The notes below the pieces were generated by a model. It had not been told where the DNA came from. It made no database searches and saw only the letters and a list, made by a program, of their open reading frames with translations. The translations under genes and the position numbers were made by a program. From contig JAQTXC010000019.1 of assembly GCA_028689015.1 (NCBI GenBank), forward strand, positions 1-47,726: a DNA stretch of 47,726 nt. Direction: 5' to 3'. This stretch comes from Dechloromonas sp. GTDB lineage: Bacteria > Pseudomonadota > Gammaproteobacteria > Burkholderiales > Rhodocyclaceae. Positions within the stretch are counted from its first letter, which is position 1. Each line of letters starts with the position of its first letter. Below, piece after piece: positions 9,575-19,111 of this stretch.

Positions 9575-10528
9575 ATGTCCCTCGTTTCTCCTGGCGACAT
9601 TGCCGCCGTTCTCGCTGCTGTGGCACTCGCTGCCCTCGGTGGCGAAGCCTTTCTCAAGGGCGTTCTGGGAGTTGCCGGCTGGCTGCGTATGCCCAAACTG
9701 CTGGTGGCGACCACGCTGGCGGCTTTTGCCACCTCCAGCCCGGAATTGACCGTGTCGTCCGTGGCCGCGCTCTCAGGCCAACCGGAAATCGGCCTGGGCG
9801 ATGCACTAGGCAGCAATGTCGTCAATATCGCATTGATTTTTGGCCTAGCCCTGCTGTTCGGGCCGATCAAGACTGAACGCCAGCACATAGGCCGCGACTT
9901 CGGACTCGCGCTGGCCGCCCCGGCCCTCACCTGGATGATGCTCAGTGACGGCAATCTGTCGCGCTACGAGGGAGGCCTCCTGCTGGCCATGTTTGTCGTC
10001 TGGATGCTGTTGACCATCCGCTCGGCCACCGCCCAGCGCCAGCCCGCGATACCGGGCGACGCCCAGGCCGGACTGGCGAGCACCATGGCCTATAGCATTG
10101 GCGGTCTGCTCGCCCTGGTCACCGCCGGCCGCCTCTTTGTCAGCGGCGCCAGCAATATCGGGGCAGCCCTCGGGCTTGATCCTTACATTATCGGGGCGAC
10201 CGTCGTTGCCATCGGCACCTCGCTACCCGAACTGGTCACCGTACTGCTGGCCCGCTGGCGCGGCCACGACGATATCGGCATCGGCACCCTGCTCGGCAGC
10301 AACCTGTTCAACGGCCTGGCCATCGTCGGCGTCGCCGCCAGCCTGCACCCTATCCAGGCTGACATGACCGAGGTCACAGCCGCCCTCTTCTTCGGTATTG
10401 CTGCCGTCTTGCTGACCCTGCCTAATCGGGATGGCCTGATCAGCCGCCGTCGCGGTTTCATGCTACTCGCTTGCTACGGTGCTTTCGTACTGACCACCAT
10501 CGCCGCCGGTCGCGGCCTTTTCTTCTAA
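9575..10528 (+). CDS. CaCA-family Na+/Ca2+ (or K+/H+) exchanger, YrbG-like
   Basis: An inner-membrane cation/calcium exchanger of 317 residues with about ten hydrophobic segments. The two inverted alpha repeats are clear: TTLAAFATSSPEL plus GDALGSNVVNIALIFG in the first half, and TVVAIGTSLPEL plus GTLLGSNLFNGLAIVG in the second. The paired glutamates in the S-x-PE motifs and the asparagines of GSN-x-xN are the family's ion ligands. The frame is open from 9434, but the ATG at 9575 is preceded by AAGGA and gives the usual length. The P-type ATPase gene starts 9 bases after its stop, so the pair is likely an operon for calcium extrusion. The counter-ion cannot be decided from sequence. Confidence 0.92.
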   Translation: MSLVSPGDIAAVLAAVALAALGGEAFLKGVLGVAGWLRMPKLLVATTLAAFATSSPELTVSSVAALSGQPEIGLGDALGSNVVNIALIFGLALLFGPIKTERQHIGRDFGLALAAPALTWMMLSDGNLSRYEGGLLLAMFVVWMLLTIRSATAQRQPAIPGDAQAGLASTMAYSIGGLLALVTAGRLFVSGASNIGAALGLDPYIIGATVVAIGTSLPELVTVLLARWRGHDDIGIGTLLGSNLFNGLAIVGVAASLHPIQADMTEVTAALFFGIAAVLLTLPNRDGLISRRRGFMLLACYGAFVLTTIAAGRGLFF

Positions 10529-10537
10529 AAAATCGCC

Positions 10538-13234
10538 ATGGACAAGACCTCTCCCCCCCCGTGCTGGCATGCCGAATCCTCCGAGGCAGTACTTGCGCGT
10601 CTGAATAGCCCATTGTGCGGACTTGACGAATCGGCTGCCGCCGAGCGGCGAACGGTCTACGGCCTCAACCAGCTCGCCGAAAAACCACCCCGTCCGGCCT
10701 GGCTGAAGTTCGTCGACCAGTTCCGCAGTTTTCTCGTCGTTGTTCTGCTCGGCGCCGCCGTGCTGGCTGGCGTCGTCGGCGATCTCAAGGACGCCGTGGT
10801 CATCGCCATCGTCGTCCTCATCAATGCGACCCTCGGCTTCTTCCAGGAGCACCGGGCCGAGGCGGCGCTGGCCGCGCTGCGCAACATGCTGGCACCCGTC
10901 GCTCGCGTCCGTCGGGCGGGTCACCCGACACTGATTCCCGCGGTCGACCTGGTTCCCGGCGACATTTTGTTGCTCGAAGCCGGCGATCGGATTCCAGCTG
11001 ATGCCCGTGTTCTCGTTGCCCATTCGGCCGAGGTTGCCGAAGCAGCGCTCACTGGCGAGTCGCATGCCGTAGCTAAAACAAGTTCGGCGGTCGACACCGA
11101 GGTCATCCTGGCCGAACGCACCAACATGGTTTACATGAACACCGTTGTCACCCGGGGGCGGCTCGAAGCGCTAGTCATCGCCACCGGCATGGCCACCGAA
11201 ATGGGTCGCCTGGCCGACCTGCTGGCCGAGACCGCCGAATCCGCTACCCCCCTGCAGATTCAACTCGACCATCTCGGCAAACGTCTGGCCGGCATCGCTG
11301 GCGTGGTCGTCGGCTTGATTTTCCTGCTTGGCCTGTGGCGCGGTGACGATCTGGTGAGTACGGCAATGACCGCCATCGCCCTCGCCGTCGCCGCCATTCC
11401 CGAGGGCCTGCCGGCCGTGGTGACGGTGACCCTGGCCCTGGGCATGCACCGCATGGCCAAGCGCCACGCCATCGTCAAGAAACTGGCCGCCGTCGAAACC
11501 CTGGGCTGCACGACGGTGATCTGTTCCGACAAGACCGGCACCCTGACCCTCAACCAGATGACGGCCCGCCATTTTTATTTTCGTGGCCAACGGTTTTCGG
11601 TCAGCGGCGAAGGGTATGACGGCGATGGCGAGATCACTGCGACCATGGAAACAAAGACGGGCCCCGCGGTCGACGGCAAAAAAACGCCAAATTTCGAATA
11701 TCTACTGCAGCCAGCCGCGCTCTGCGCCGATTCACGCATCCGCGACGGCCAACTGATCGGCGACCCGACCGAAGGCGCCCTGCTCGCCCTCGCCCTCAAG
11801 GGCGGCCTGTCGCCGACCGACCTCGCTGAACACTGCCCGCGCATCGCCGAAATTCCCTTCGACTCGGCCCACAAGTTCATGGCCACCTTTCACCACGACG
11901 GCAGCCACGTCCAAATGTGGATCAAGGGTGCCCCGGACGTTCTGCTCGGCCGGACCGCTCACTACCTGGCCGAGGCTGAATCGCCACAAGCCCTCGACCC
12001 AACAACGCGCCAAGCCTTCGAAGAAACCAATGCGGCATTTGCCGGTGAAGGCATGCGCGTACTGGCCATCGCCGGGCGGCGCATCCCGGGCGAGCAGTTC
12101 GACCCCGCGGGCGACCTGATGGCCTGGGCCAAGGATCTGACGCTGATCGGCCTGGTCGGCATCATCGATCCACCCCGCCCGGAGGCTCGCGAGGCAATCC
12201 GCGTCTGTCTAGCGGCCGGCATCGCCGTCAAGATGATTACCGGCGACCACCGGGTGACGGCGGCCAGTATCGCCCACGACCTCGGCCTGCGCGGCGAGGT
12301 GCACGAAGGCCGCGAACTGGAAGGCCTGGACGAATTGCAGCTCATCGAGCTGGTCGAGCGGACAGCGGTCTTTGCCCGGGTCGCCCCCGAGCACAAGATG
12401 CGCATCGTCGAAGCCCTGCAGTCGCGCGGCCACGTCGTTGCCATGACCGGCGACGGCGTCAATGACGCGCCTGCCCTGAAAACCGCCGACATCGGCGTGG
12501 CCATGGGCATCACCGGTACCGAGGTGACCAAGGAGGCGGCAACGCTGGTGCTTACCGACGACAATTTCGCCAGCATCGTCGGCGCCGTCAAGGAAGGGCG
12601 GACCATCTACGACAACATCGTCAAATTCGTCCGCTTCCAGCTATCGACCAATATCGGTGCCATCCTCACCGTGCTCGGTGCCCCGCTCTTCGGTTTTCCG
12701 ACACCCTTCACGGCCATCCAGATTCTCTGGGTCAATATCATCATGGACGGCCCGCCGGCCATGACGCTGGGCGTCGAACCCGCCCGCGACGGCATCATGC
12801 AGGCCAGCCCACGCACTCCGGACGCCACCATCCTGACCGGCCGCCGCCTGCTCAAGGTCGGCCTTTACGGCCTGACCATGGCAGTCGGCACACTAACCGC
12901 CTACGCCTGGGGCCTGGCCCACGGCAGCCCGCAGTACGCCGTCACCTTGGCCTTCACCACCTTCGTCCTGTTTCAATTTTTCAACATCTTCAACGCCCGA
13001 GCAGAATTCAGCAGCGCCTTCAACCGCCAGTTTCTGAGCAACGGCAAGCTCTGGCTGGCCCTGATCTCGGTCGTCGTACTGCAGGTCGTCGTCGTCCACT
13101 GGGGGCCGGCCCAAGCCATTTTCGACACCGTCGACTTGAGTCTGGCCGACTGGGGCTGGTCCATCGCCATCGCCGCCAGCGTTCTCTTTCTTGAAGAAGC
13201 GAGAAAATTGGCAATGCGGCTATTAATAAAATAG
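10538..13234 (+). CDS. P-type Ca2+-type cation ATPase with a single (PMCA-like) binding site
   Basis: An 898-residue type II P-type ATPase of the inner membrane. It has an N-terminal cation-ATPase domain, actuator TGES, the M4 ion motif PEGLPA, phosphorylation loop with D331 in DKTGTLT, nucleotide-binding KGAPD, the hinge TGDGVNDAPAL, and C-terminal M5-M10 helices. Ion ligands compare as follows with SERCA: E309, N768, N796 and D800 are kept (E of PEGLPA, N705, N733, D737), but E771 is A708, T799 is M736 and E908 appears to be Q. That is the pattern of plasma-membrane (type IIB) pumps with one calcium per cycle. Its location directly after a CaCA exchanger supports calcium as substrate; manganese or another divalent ion remains possible. 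Confidence 0.93.
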   Translation: MDKTSPPPCWHAESSEAVLARLNSPLCGLDESAAAERRTVYGLNQLAEKPPRPAWLKFVDQFRSFLVVVLLGAAVLAGVVGDLKDAVVIAIVVLINATLGFFQEHRAEAALAALRNMLAPVARVRRAGHPTLIPAVDLVPGDILLLEAGDRIPADARVLVAHSAEVAEAALTGESHAVAKTSSAVDTEVILAERTNMVYMNTVVTRGRLEALVIATGMATEMGRLADLLAETAESATPLQIQLDHLGKRLAGIAGVVVGLIFLLGLWRGDDLVSTAMTAIALAVAAIPEGLPAVVTVTLALGMHRMAKRHAIVKKLAAVETLGCTTVICSDKTGTLTLNQMTARHFYFRGQRFSVSGEGYDGDGEITATMETKTGPAVDGKKTPNFEYLLQPAALCADSRIRDGQLIGDPTEGALLALALKGGLSPTDLAEHCPRIAEIPFDSAHKFMATFHHDGSHVQMWIKGAPDVLLGRTAHYLAEAESPQALDPTTRQAFEETNAAFAGEGMRVLAIAGRRIPGEQFDPAGDLMAWAKDLTLIGLVGIIDPPRPEAREAIRVCLAAGIAVKMITGDHRVTAASIAHDLGLRGEVHEGRELEGLDELQLIELVERTAVFARVAPEHKMRIVEALQSRGHVVAMTGDGVNDAPALKTADIGVAMGITGTEVTKEAATLVLTDDNFASIVGAVKEGRTIYDNIVKFVRFQLSTNIGAILTVLGAPLFGFPTPFTAIQILWVNIIMDGPPAMTLGVEPARDGIMQASPRTPDATILTGRRLLKVGLYGLTMAVGTLTAYAWGLAHGSPQYAVTLAFTTFVLFQFFNIFNARAEFSSAFNRQFLSNGKLWLALISVVVLQVVVVHWGPAQAIFDTVDLSLADWGWSIAIAASVLFLEEARKLAMRLLIK

Positions 13235-13324
13235 CGCCAGAACCACCGCCAGGACCTAGCAAATGGCATCAACCCAGGATTAGAATAAATATCTCATCAA
13301 CATTAAAAAATCCAAGGAGCATTC

Positions 13325-13732
13325 ATGCGAAACATCCTGCTTAGCGTACTGATCAGCGCTGCGCTGCCCGCCTTCGCCCAGTCGAACCTAGCCGTTGACT
13401 GGACCTGGAAAGCGGCCCATCGCTGCACCAATACCTCACCAGCCCTGACCGTCACGGGTATTCCAGAGGGGACCCACAGCCTTGCTGTACAAATGAACGA
13501 CCTGGACTTTCAAAACAAGGACCACGGCGGCGGCACCTTGCCACACAGTGGCAGCGCCACAGCAGACATTCCTGAAGGCGCTTTGCAAGCCAGCTATCTT
13601 GGCCCCTGTCCGAACAACTTTGCCAGCTTCGGCCACAGCTATCGCATCACTCTCCGTGCTCTGGCTGCCGACGGCAGCGAACTGGCCAGGACCAGCAAAG
13701 CCAAAGATTTCTCAGCACAAACAGCAAAGTAG
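13325..13732 (+). CDS. Secreted PEBP-family (YbhB/YbcL-like) protein
   Basis: A 135-residue protein with a clear Sec signal peptide (hydrophobic to about residue 18, cleavage after AFA-Q). The mature part fits the phosphatidylethanolamine-binding protein family: SPALTVTGIPEGTHSLAV at the start and YLGPCPNNFASFGHSYRITLRAL near the end correspond to the family's SPPLSW..P.GT.S.A and GPCPP...GHRY.FTLYAL blocks. The usual D-P-D-A-P and H-W ligand-pocket segment is replaced by NDLDFQNKDHGGG, so the pocket is altered. An AAGGAG Shine-Dalgarno precedes the ATG. It follows the ATPase gene by 90 bases, with no terminator seen between. Ligand and role are unknown. Confidence 0.8.
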   Translation: MRNILLSVLISAALPAFAQSNLAVDWTWKAAHRCTNTSPALTVTGIPEGTHSLAVQMNDLDFQNKDHGGGTLPHSGSATADIPEGALQASYLGPCPNNFASFGHSYRITLRALAADGSELARTSKAKDFSAQTAK

Positions 13733-13773
13733 TCGGCCACCAGGCTGAGCAGCACAGCATACTGACTGTCGTT

Positions 13774-13796
13774 GAGGGGCAGTGACAACGCCCCTC
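13774..13796. terminator. Possible weak bidirectional terminator between convergent genes
   Basis: A 7-base-pair stem (GAGGGGC / GCCCCTC) with a 9-base loop lies in the 72-base gap between the convergent PEBP-like and hemoglobin genes. No T run follows on either strand, so termination activity is uncertain. Confidence 0.35.
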
Positions 13797-13804
13797 CCGC
13801 TGCC

Positions 13805-14194
13805 TCAACCTTCCTTGTTGCGCATGAAGTCAGCGGTGTTGAAGAAGTTTTCCAGCAGCTTGCTGCGCAGGGTTTTTTCGATCCCGATGTCTTCCATCGC
13901 CAGCACCATGCAGGCAACCCACTGGTCACGCTCCTGGGTGCCGATGGCAAAAGGCATGTGGCGGGCGCGCAGGCGTGGATGGCCGAATTGCTCGACGAAC
14001 AGGTCCGGACCGCCAAACCAGCCGGACAGGAACATATACAGCTTGTCGCGCGAGCCTTGCAGGCTAGCCGGGTGCATGGCACGCAATTCGGCAAATTGCG
14101 GCACGCTGTCCATGAGTTGGTAAAAGCGATCAGCCAGTTGGCCGACGACGGCATCGCCGCCGATTTTTTCGTAGGTGCTTGTGCTGTTTTCCAT
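13805..14194 (-). CDS. Group II truncated hemoglobin
   Basis: A 129-residue heme protein of the 2-over-2 globin fold, group II (TrHbO-like). Diagnostic residues are visible: a B10 tyrosine in DRFYQLMD, the FLSGWFGGPDLF stretch, the block HPRLRARHMPF that contains the proximal histidine, and the group II tryptophan G8 in RDQWVACM. Such proteins bind oxygen or NO and are linked to redox and nitrosative stress, or to electron transfer; the precise role here is not shown. An AGGGAGAA ribosome site precedes the ATG. It lies 15 bases after the ygiQ stop on the same strand, so the two are probably one transcript. Confidence 0.93.
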   Translation of the reverse strand: MENSTSTYEKIGGDAVVGQLADRFYQLMDSVPQFAELRAMHPASLQGSRDKLYMFLSGWFGGPDLFVEQFGHPRLRARHMPFAIGTQERDQWVACMVLAMEDIGIEKTLRSKLLENFFNTADFMRNKEG

Positions 14195-14209
14195 GATTTC
14201 TCCCTGTTT

Positions 14210-16450
14210 TTATCGCCCTGGGCGCGGTTTCCGTGTCCCGCCGGGTTTTCCTGCCATGCCCGGTCGTCCCGGTCGTGCAGATTCACTGCGCCGAGGCGCT
14301 GAATTTTTACGATTGTCTGCGGTCGACCGCGTTGCCGGCGCATTTTTGGCATTGAGCGCGGCAGTGGCCCGCAAGCCGGTGCCGGCAGGCTGCCAGGCCG
14401 GCACCAGTTGCCTCTTGCCATTGCCGATCAGGTCGGCGCGGCCCATTTCTTTCAGTGCTTCGCGCAGCAGCGGCCAGTTCTCGGCGTCGTGGTAACGCAG
14501 GAAAGCCTTGTGCAGCCGGCGCTGACGGCCGTTACGCACCGCCCCGACCTGCTCGCCGCCCTGGCGCTGCAGCTTCTTCAGCGGATTCTTCTCAGTGTGA
14601 TACATCGTCGTCGCCAGCGCCATCGGCGTCGGCAGGAAGGTCTGCACCTGATCAAGGCGGAAGTTGTTCTTTTTCAGCCACAGGGCCAGATTGAGCATGT
14701 CCTCGTCGGTCGTCCCTGGATGCGCGGCGATGAAGTACGGGATCAGGTACTGCTCCTTGCCGGCCTCGCGCGAAAAACGGTCGAACAACTGCTTGAAGCG
14801 GTCGTAGGCGCCCATGCCCGGCTTCATCATCTTCGATAGCGGGCCTTCCTCGGTGTGTTCCGGCGCAATCTTCAGGTAGCCGCCGACGTGATGCGTGACC
14901 AGTTCCTTGATGTATTCGGGCGAACGCACGGCCAGGTCGTAGCGCAGGCCGGAGCCGATCAGCACCTTCTTCACGCCCTTGATGTCGCGCGCCTTGCGGT
15001 AGAGGGAAATCAGCGGTGTGTGGTCGGTGCCGAGGTTCTCGCAAATATCGGGATAAACGCAAGACAGCCGGCGACAGGCCGCTTCGATCTTTTCGTCCTT
15101 GCATTTGAGGTGGAACATGTTGGCGGTCGGGCCGCCGAGGTCGGAGACAATGCCAGTAAAGCCTGGCGTCTTGTCGCGCATTTCCTCGATCTCGCGGATC
15201 ACCGAGTCTTCCGAACGGCTCTGGATGATGCGTCCCTCGTGCTCGGTAATCGAGCAGAAGGTACAGCCGCCGAAGCAGCCGCGCATGATGTTGACCGAGA
15301 AGCGGATCATTTCCCAGGCCGGGATCTTGGCGTCGCCGTAGGCCGGGTGTGGCCGGCGGGCGTACGGCAGTTCGTAGACACCATCGAGTTCTTCGGTGGT
15401 CAGCGGGATCGGCGGCGGGTTCAGCCAGACGTCGCGTTCGCCGTGCGCTTGGCGCAGCGCGCGGGCATTGCCCGGATTGGATTCGAGGTGGAAGGTGCGC
15501 GAGGCATGGGCGTACAGCACCGGATCATCCTTGACCTGCTCGTAGGCCGGCAGGCGGACGACGGTGTGGGCGCGACGCTCACGGCGGGCAGCCAGGCGTT
15601 CGGCGCGCGAGACAATGCTCACAACCTGCTCGCCTTCTACGGTCGACGGGGCATTTTGCGTATTTTTCGCCGGTTCCATCGCGTACGGGTCGGCGTGCTT
15701 GATTAGCGCCCCCGGCGTGTCGACTTCGGTCGAATCCATCTCGTCCCAGTCGTCCGACGGCAGCCAGCCCGGCGGCACCATGAAGGCGGTGCCGCGCAGA
15801 TCACGGACCTCGCTGATCTTTTCGCCCTTGGCCAGGCGGTGCGCCAGTTCGACGATGGCGCGCTCGGCATTGCCGAAGACCAGCAGGTCGGCCTTCGAGT
15901 CTGGCAACACCGAGCGGCGCACCTTGTCCGACCAGTAATCGTAATGAGCGATACGGCGCAGGCTGGCTTCGATCGAACCAATCACGACATTGGTGCCGGG
16001 AAAAGCTTCGCGGCAGCGCTGGGCATAGACCGTCACCGCCCGGTCCGGACGCTTGTTCGGTTCGGCATTTGGCGTATAGGCGTCGTCCGAGCGCGGCTTG
16101 TGGTCGGCGGTATAGCGGTTGACCATCGAATCCATGTTGCCGGCGGTGACGCCGAAAAACAGGTTGGGTTTGCCCAGTTTTCGGAAGTCGACCGCCGCAT
16201 TCCAGTCCGGCTGGCAGATGATGCCGACGCGAAAACCCTGGGCTTCGAGCAGGCGCCCGACCAGCGCCATGCCGAAGCTGGGATGGTCGATATAGGCGTC
16301 ACCGGTAACCAGGATGATGTCACAGGAATCCCAGCCCAAGGCCTCCATTTCGGCGCGTGACATGGGCAAAAACGGCGCCGGGCCAAAACGATGAGCCCAG
16401 AATTTGCGATGGGAGAAAAGCGGACGAACTGCGTTGAGATTTGATTGCAT
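14210..16450 (-). CDS. YgiQ family radical SAM protein
   Basis: A 746-residue member of the YgiQ (UPF0313) radical SAM family. The N-terminal part contains a B12-binding-like Rossmann region (about residues 40-160), and the radical SAM cluster motif is CFGGCTFC (C-x3-C-x2-C) in the middle, followed by [11 protein letters not shown]. The last 60-70 residues are low-complexity and rich in Arg, Pro, Gly and Ser, as in many family members. The reaction is not known for the family. It is divergent from the STAS gene and followed by the hemoglobin gene. Confidence 0.93.
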   Translation of the reverse strand: MQSNLNAVRPLFSHRKFWAHRFGPAPFLPMSRAEMEALGWDSCDIILVTGDAYIDHPSFGMALVGRLLEAQGFRVGIICQPDWNAAVDFRKLGKPNLFFGVTAGNMDSMVNRYTADHKPRSDDAYTPNAEPNKRPDRAVTVYAQRCREAFPGTNVVIGSIEASLRRIAHYDYWSDKVRRSVLPDSKADLLVFGNAERAIVELAHRLAKGEKISEVRDLRGTAFMVPPGWLPSDDWDEMDSTEVDTPGALIKHADPYAMEPAKNTQNAPSTVEGEQVVSIVSRAERLAARRERRAHTVVRLPAYEQVKDDPVLYAHASRTFHLESNPGNARALRQAHGERDVWLNPPPIPLTTEELDGVYELPYARRPHPAYGDAKIPAWEMIRFSVNIMRGCFGGCTFCSITEHEGRIIQSRSEDSVIREIEEMRDKTPGFTGIVSDLGGPTANMFHLKCKDEKIEAACRRLSCVYPDICENLGTDHTPLISLYRKARDIKGVKKVLIGSGLRYDLAVRSPEYIKELVTHHVGGYLKIAPEHTEEGPLSKMMKPGMGAYDRFKQLFDRFSREAGKEQYLIPYFIAAHPGTTDEDMLNLALWLKKNNFRLDQVQTFLPTPMALATTMYHTEKNPLKKLQRQGGEQVGAVRNGRQRRLHKAFLRYHDAENWPLLREALKEMGRADLIGNGKRQLVPAWQPAGTGLRATAALNAKNAPATRSTADNRKNSAPRRSESARPGRPGMAGKPGGTRKPRPGR

Positions 16451-16524
16451 GCAATATTTTACCTGAGGGCATCAAACGGCATGGCATACTTGCCCGTTCC
16501 AGAAATCGTAACGCGCAGGCGAAG

Positions 16525-16872
16525 ATGAATCTTCAGACCCATGAACACGCCGGTGTCCTGACCGTTTCCGTCAGTGGCCCCATTGACCACGTGACCAGCG
16601 AAGAGTTCGCCAGCGCCCTGGATGAAAGCTTAAAAAATCATCCCGGACAACCGCCCAAGGTGGTCCTTGATTTTTCAGACGTCACCTATATCAGCAGTGC
16701 CGGCTTGCGCATTCTGATGCTGGTATCTCGGCGCCTCAAGGGCCAGGCCGGCGCTTTGGTGGTTGCCCGGCTTAATGCGCTGATCCAGGAAGTCTTCTCG
16801 ATCAGCCGCTTTAATCTGATCGTTCCCACCTACCCAACGATCGAAGCGGCCCGCACAGCCCTCGGTGGATGA
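16525..16872 (+). CDS. STAS-domain anti-sigma-factor-antagonist-like protein
   Basis: A 115-residue single STAS domain protein of the SpoIIAA/RsbV type. The phosphorylatable serine region is seen as YISSAGLRILM, in a predicted loop after the strand PKVVLDFSDV. In partner switching, the unphosphorylated form binds an anti-sigma kinase, and a SpoIIE/RsbU phosphatase removes the phosphate. The frame is open from 16441 across the ygiQ start, but the ATG at 16525 gives the proper domain length. The phosphatase gene follows 64 bases later, which supports the pairing. No RsbW-like kinase is in this window. Confidence 0.88.
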   Translation: MNLQTHEHAGVLTVSVSGPIDHVTSEEFASALDESLKNHPGQPPKVVLDFSDVTYISSAGLRILMLVSRRLKGQAGALVVARLNALIQEVFSISRFNLIVPTYPTIEAARTALGG

Positions 16873-16936
16873 CCCCACACGCACCAGGATTGACGGCCAA
16901 CACGCCACCCGACGGGGCCTGGCGTAGCCTGCCGCA

Positions 16937-19072
16937 ATGAGCAACAAAGCCTTGCTTCGCCGCATTCTGCTGGCCGGGCGCGGGCGACTGGTGCCCTTGC
17001 TCCTGTTGTTGCTGGCCGCCCTGGCGCTCCACTACCTGCCGCACACACCGCTGATTAGCCTGCAGCAATCGCAATTCGACCGTTACCAGCGCCTGCTGCC
17101 GCGTGCCCGCGACCAGGAACCGGTGATTGTCGTCGGCATCGACAGCCAAAGCCTGCTCGACCACGGCCCCTGGCCCTGGCCTCGCTCGCTTTTGGCACAA
17201 TTGATTGATCGCATCCAGGCCGGTCAGCCGCTCGCCCTGGGCCTTGACCTGATTTTTGCCGAGCCTGATCAGTACAGCCGGCAAACGCTGGGCCAGCGCT
17301 TGCCAAGTCTCAGCCCGCAAGTCTTGCAGCATCTGCCAGACAATGACCAGCAACTGGCGAAGCGCCTTGCCCGTAGCCCGACGACGCTGGCCGTAGTCGG
17401 ACTGAACAACAAACTGCCAGGCAGCCGCCCGCCCGCCCATCCCTTGCCCATGTTTCAGCAAGATGTCCGCAGCGAACAAGCATTGCCTCGCTTCGCCACC
17501 GCCCTGGTCAGCCGCCCGGAATTGCAACACGCCGCCAGTGGCGAAGGGTTCATCAATGGCACCCAGGAAGAAAATAACCAGGCCAATACCGAACGCGGCG
17601 TCCTGCGCCGCGTGCCAACGCTAGCCTATATCAACAAGCAACCGTTTTTATCCCTGCCGCTGGATATGGTGCGTCAAGCATTGGGCAATGGCGAGGTAGT
17701 CGCCGAACACGATGATGCGGGCATGAACGCCATCTGGATTGGCGATTACCGCTTGCCGACCCAGGCCAACGGTGAGTTGTTGCTGCATTACGGCCAGGCC
17801 AACTCGCACTATTACTTGTCGGCCAGCGATGTCCTGGCTGGCCGACATCCGCCGGAAACCTTTACCTCGCGCTTTGTCCTTATTGGTTTCAACAGCACCG
17901 GTTTGCAAGATCGGGTCATCACACCTCTGGGCGACAGTCTGCCCGGTATCGACATCCACGCCCAGGTCATTGAAAGCTTGCTGATGGGTGCCGCACTGAA
18001 GCGACCGCACTGGATGCCGCACTTTGAACTGCTCACCCTGCTGCTGGCCGGGTTACTGCTCATCAGTGCCGTACCGGTTTTGCCGCCCAAACGGGCCGTC
18101 TTTGCCTTTGCCGGCGTCAGTTCGCTCTTGATTGGCGGTGGTTACCTGGCTTTTCTGAGCGGCCACTGGCTCTACGACGGCCCGTCACAGAGTCTGCTAC
18201 TCAGCCCACTGTTTATCAGCCTGCTCGGTAATACCCTGATTGCTGCCGACACCCGGCGCCGTGAAGCAGAGCGCCAGTTGCAGCACAGCCGCGAAGAAGC
18301 GGCCCGCATGGCCGGCGAACTCGATGCCGCCCGTCGCATCCAGATGGGTCTGCTGCCGGCGCCGCGCGAGTTGTTTGCCCAGGAAAACCGCTTTGCCATG
18401 GCCGCCCTGCTGGAGCCGGCCCGTGCCGTGGGGGGCGATTATTTCGACTGTTTCATGCTCGACTCACAGCGCCTGTGTTTTGCCATTGGCGATGTTTCGG
18501 GCAAAGGGCTGCCCGCCAGCCTGTTCATGTCGATTTCAAAAACATTGACCAGCACGCTGATTCCGCGCCACACCGACCTCGGGATGGCGGTACGTGATAT
18601 TGAAGTTGAACTCAGCCGCCAGAATTCGGAATACCTGTTTGTGACAGCATTTATTGCCATTCTGGACGTTGACCGCGGCGAACTCGAGTTCGTCTGTGCC
18701 GGCCATGATGCGCCGCTGATCCTGCGTCAGGGCCGCATCAAGAAAATCGACACGGCCGCCATTTCCGGGCCGCCGTTATGCGCCCTGGGTGATTACCCGT
18801 ACACCGCCGGATCGGCACAACTGACGGCGGGTGACCTGCTCTGCCTCTATACCGATGGCGTGACCGAAGCCAGCAATGGCGACAGCATGTTTGGCAACGA
18901 AGGCCTGGCCGACGCCCTGCACCATCAACTGGGGGTGAGCAACATCGAACAGGCGACTGATGCGCTACGGGCCACAGTACGGCGCTTTGAAGCGGGCCTG
19001 CCACCTGCTGACGACCTGACCCTGATGTTGCTACGCTGGGACGGCCCGCCACCGCCCGCGCAATCAATCTAA
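16937..19072 (+). CDS. CHASE2-domain membrane protein with SpoIIE/PP2C phosphatase domain
   Basis: A 711-residue membrane-bound sensor phosphatase. A transmembrane segment at about 18-35 leads into a periplasmic CHASE2 domain (about 38-350; DRYQRL, GIDSQSL, W-P-WPRSLLAQLI, GLDLIF and GFNSTGLQDR-type features). Three more membrane helices follow (about 355-445), then a short coiled coil (REAERQLQHSREEAARMAGELDAARRIQ) and a SpoIIE-type PP2C domain (about 480-700) with metal-binding aspartates in GGDYFDCF, GDVSGKGLPAS, YTDGVTEA and ADDLTLM. The likely substrate is the phosphorylated STAS protein encoded just upstream. A strong terminator closes the unit. The periplasmic signal is unknown; the convergent FecR-OmpA pair is a candidate partner. 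Confidence 0.93.
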   Translation: MSNKALLRRILLAGRGRLVPLLLLLLAALALHYLPHTPLISLQQSQFDRYQRLLPRARDQEPVIVVGIDSQSLLDHGPWPWPRSLLAQLIDRIQAGQPLALGLDLIFAEPDQYSRQTLGQRLPSLSPQVLQHLPDNDQQLAKRLARSPTTLAVVGLNNKLPGSRPPAHPLPMFQQDVRSEQALPRFATALVSRPELQHAASGEGFINGTQEENNQANTERGVLRRVPTLAYINKQPFLSLPLDMVRQALGNGEVVAEHDDAGMNAIWIGDYRLPTQANGELLLHYGQANSHYYLSASDVLAGRHPPETFTSRFVLIGFNSTGLQDRVITPLGDSLPGIDIHAQVIESLLMGAALKRPHWMPHFELLTLLLAGLLLISAVPVLPPKRAVFAFAGVSSLLIGGGYLAFLSGHWLYDGPSQSLLLSPLFISLLGNTLIAADTRRREAERQLQHSREEAARMAGELDAARRIQMGLLPAPRELFAQENRFAMAALLEPARAVGGDYFDCFMLDSQRLCFAIGDVSGKGLPASLFMSISKTLTSTLIPRHTDLGMAVRDIEVELSRQNSEYLFVTAFIAILDVDRGELEFVCAGHDAPLILRQGRIKKIDTAAISGPPLCALGDYPYTAGSAQLTAGDLLCLYTDGVTEASNGDSMFGNEGLADALHHQLGVSNIEQATDALRATVRRFEAGLPPADDLTLMLLRWDGPPPPAQSI

Positions 19073-19079
19073 ATCGCTC

Positions 19080-19107
19080 GACGGACGGCACCGCCGTCCG
19101 TCATTTT
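19080..19107 (+). terminator. Intrinsic terminator after the CHASE2-SpoIIE gene
   Basis: A perfect 10-base-pair stem (GACGGACGGC / GCCGTCCGTC) with a 3-base loop, followed by ATTTTT. It begins 7 bases after the stop codon and lies between this gene and the convergent OmpA gene. Confidence 0.92.
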
Positions 19108-19111
19108 TGGT

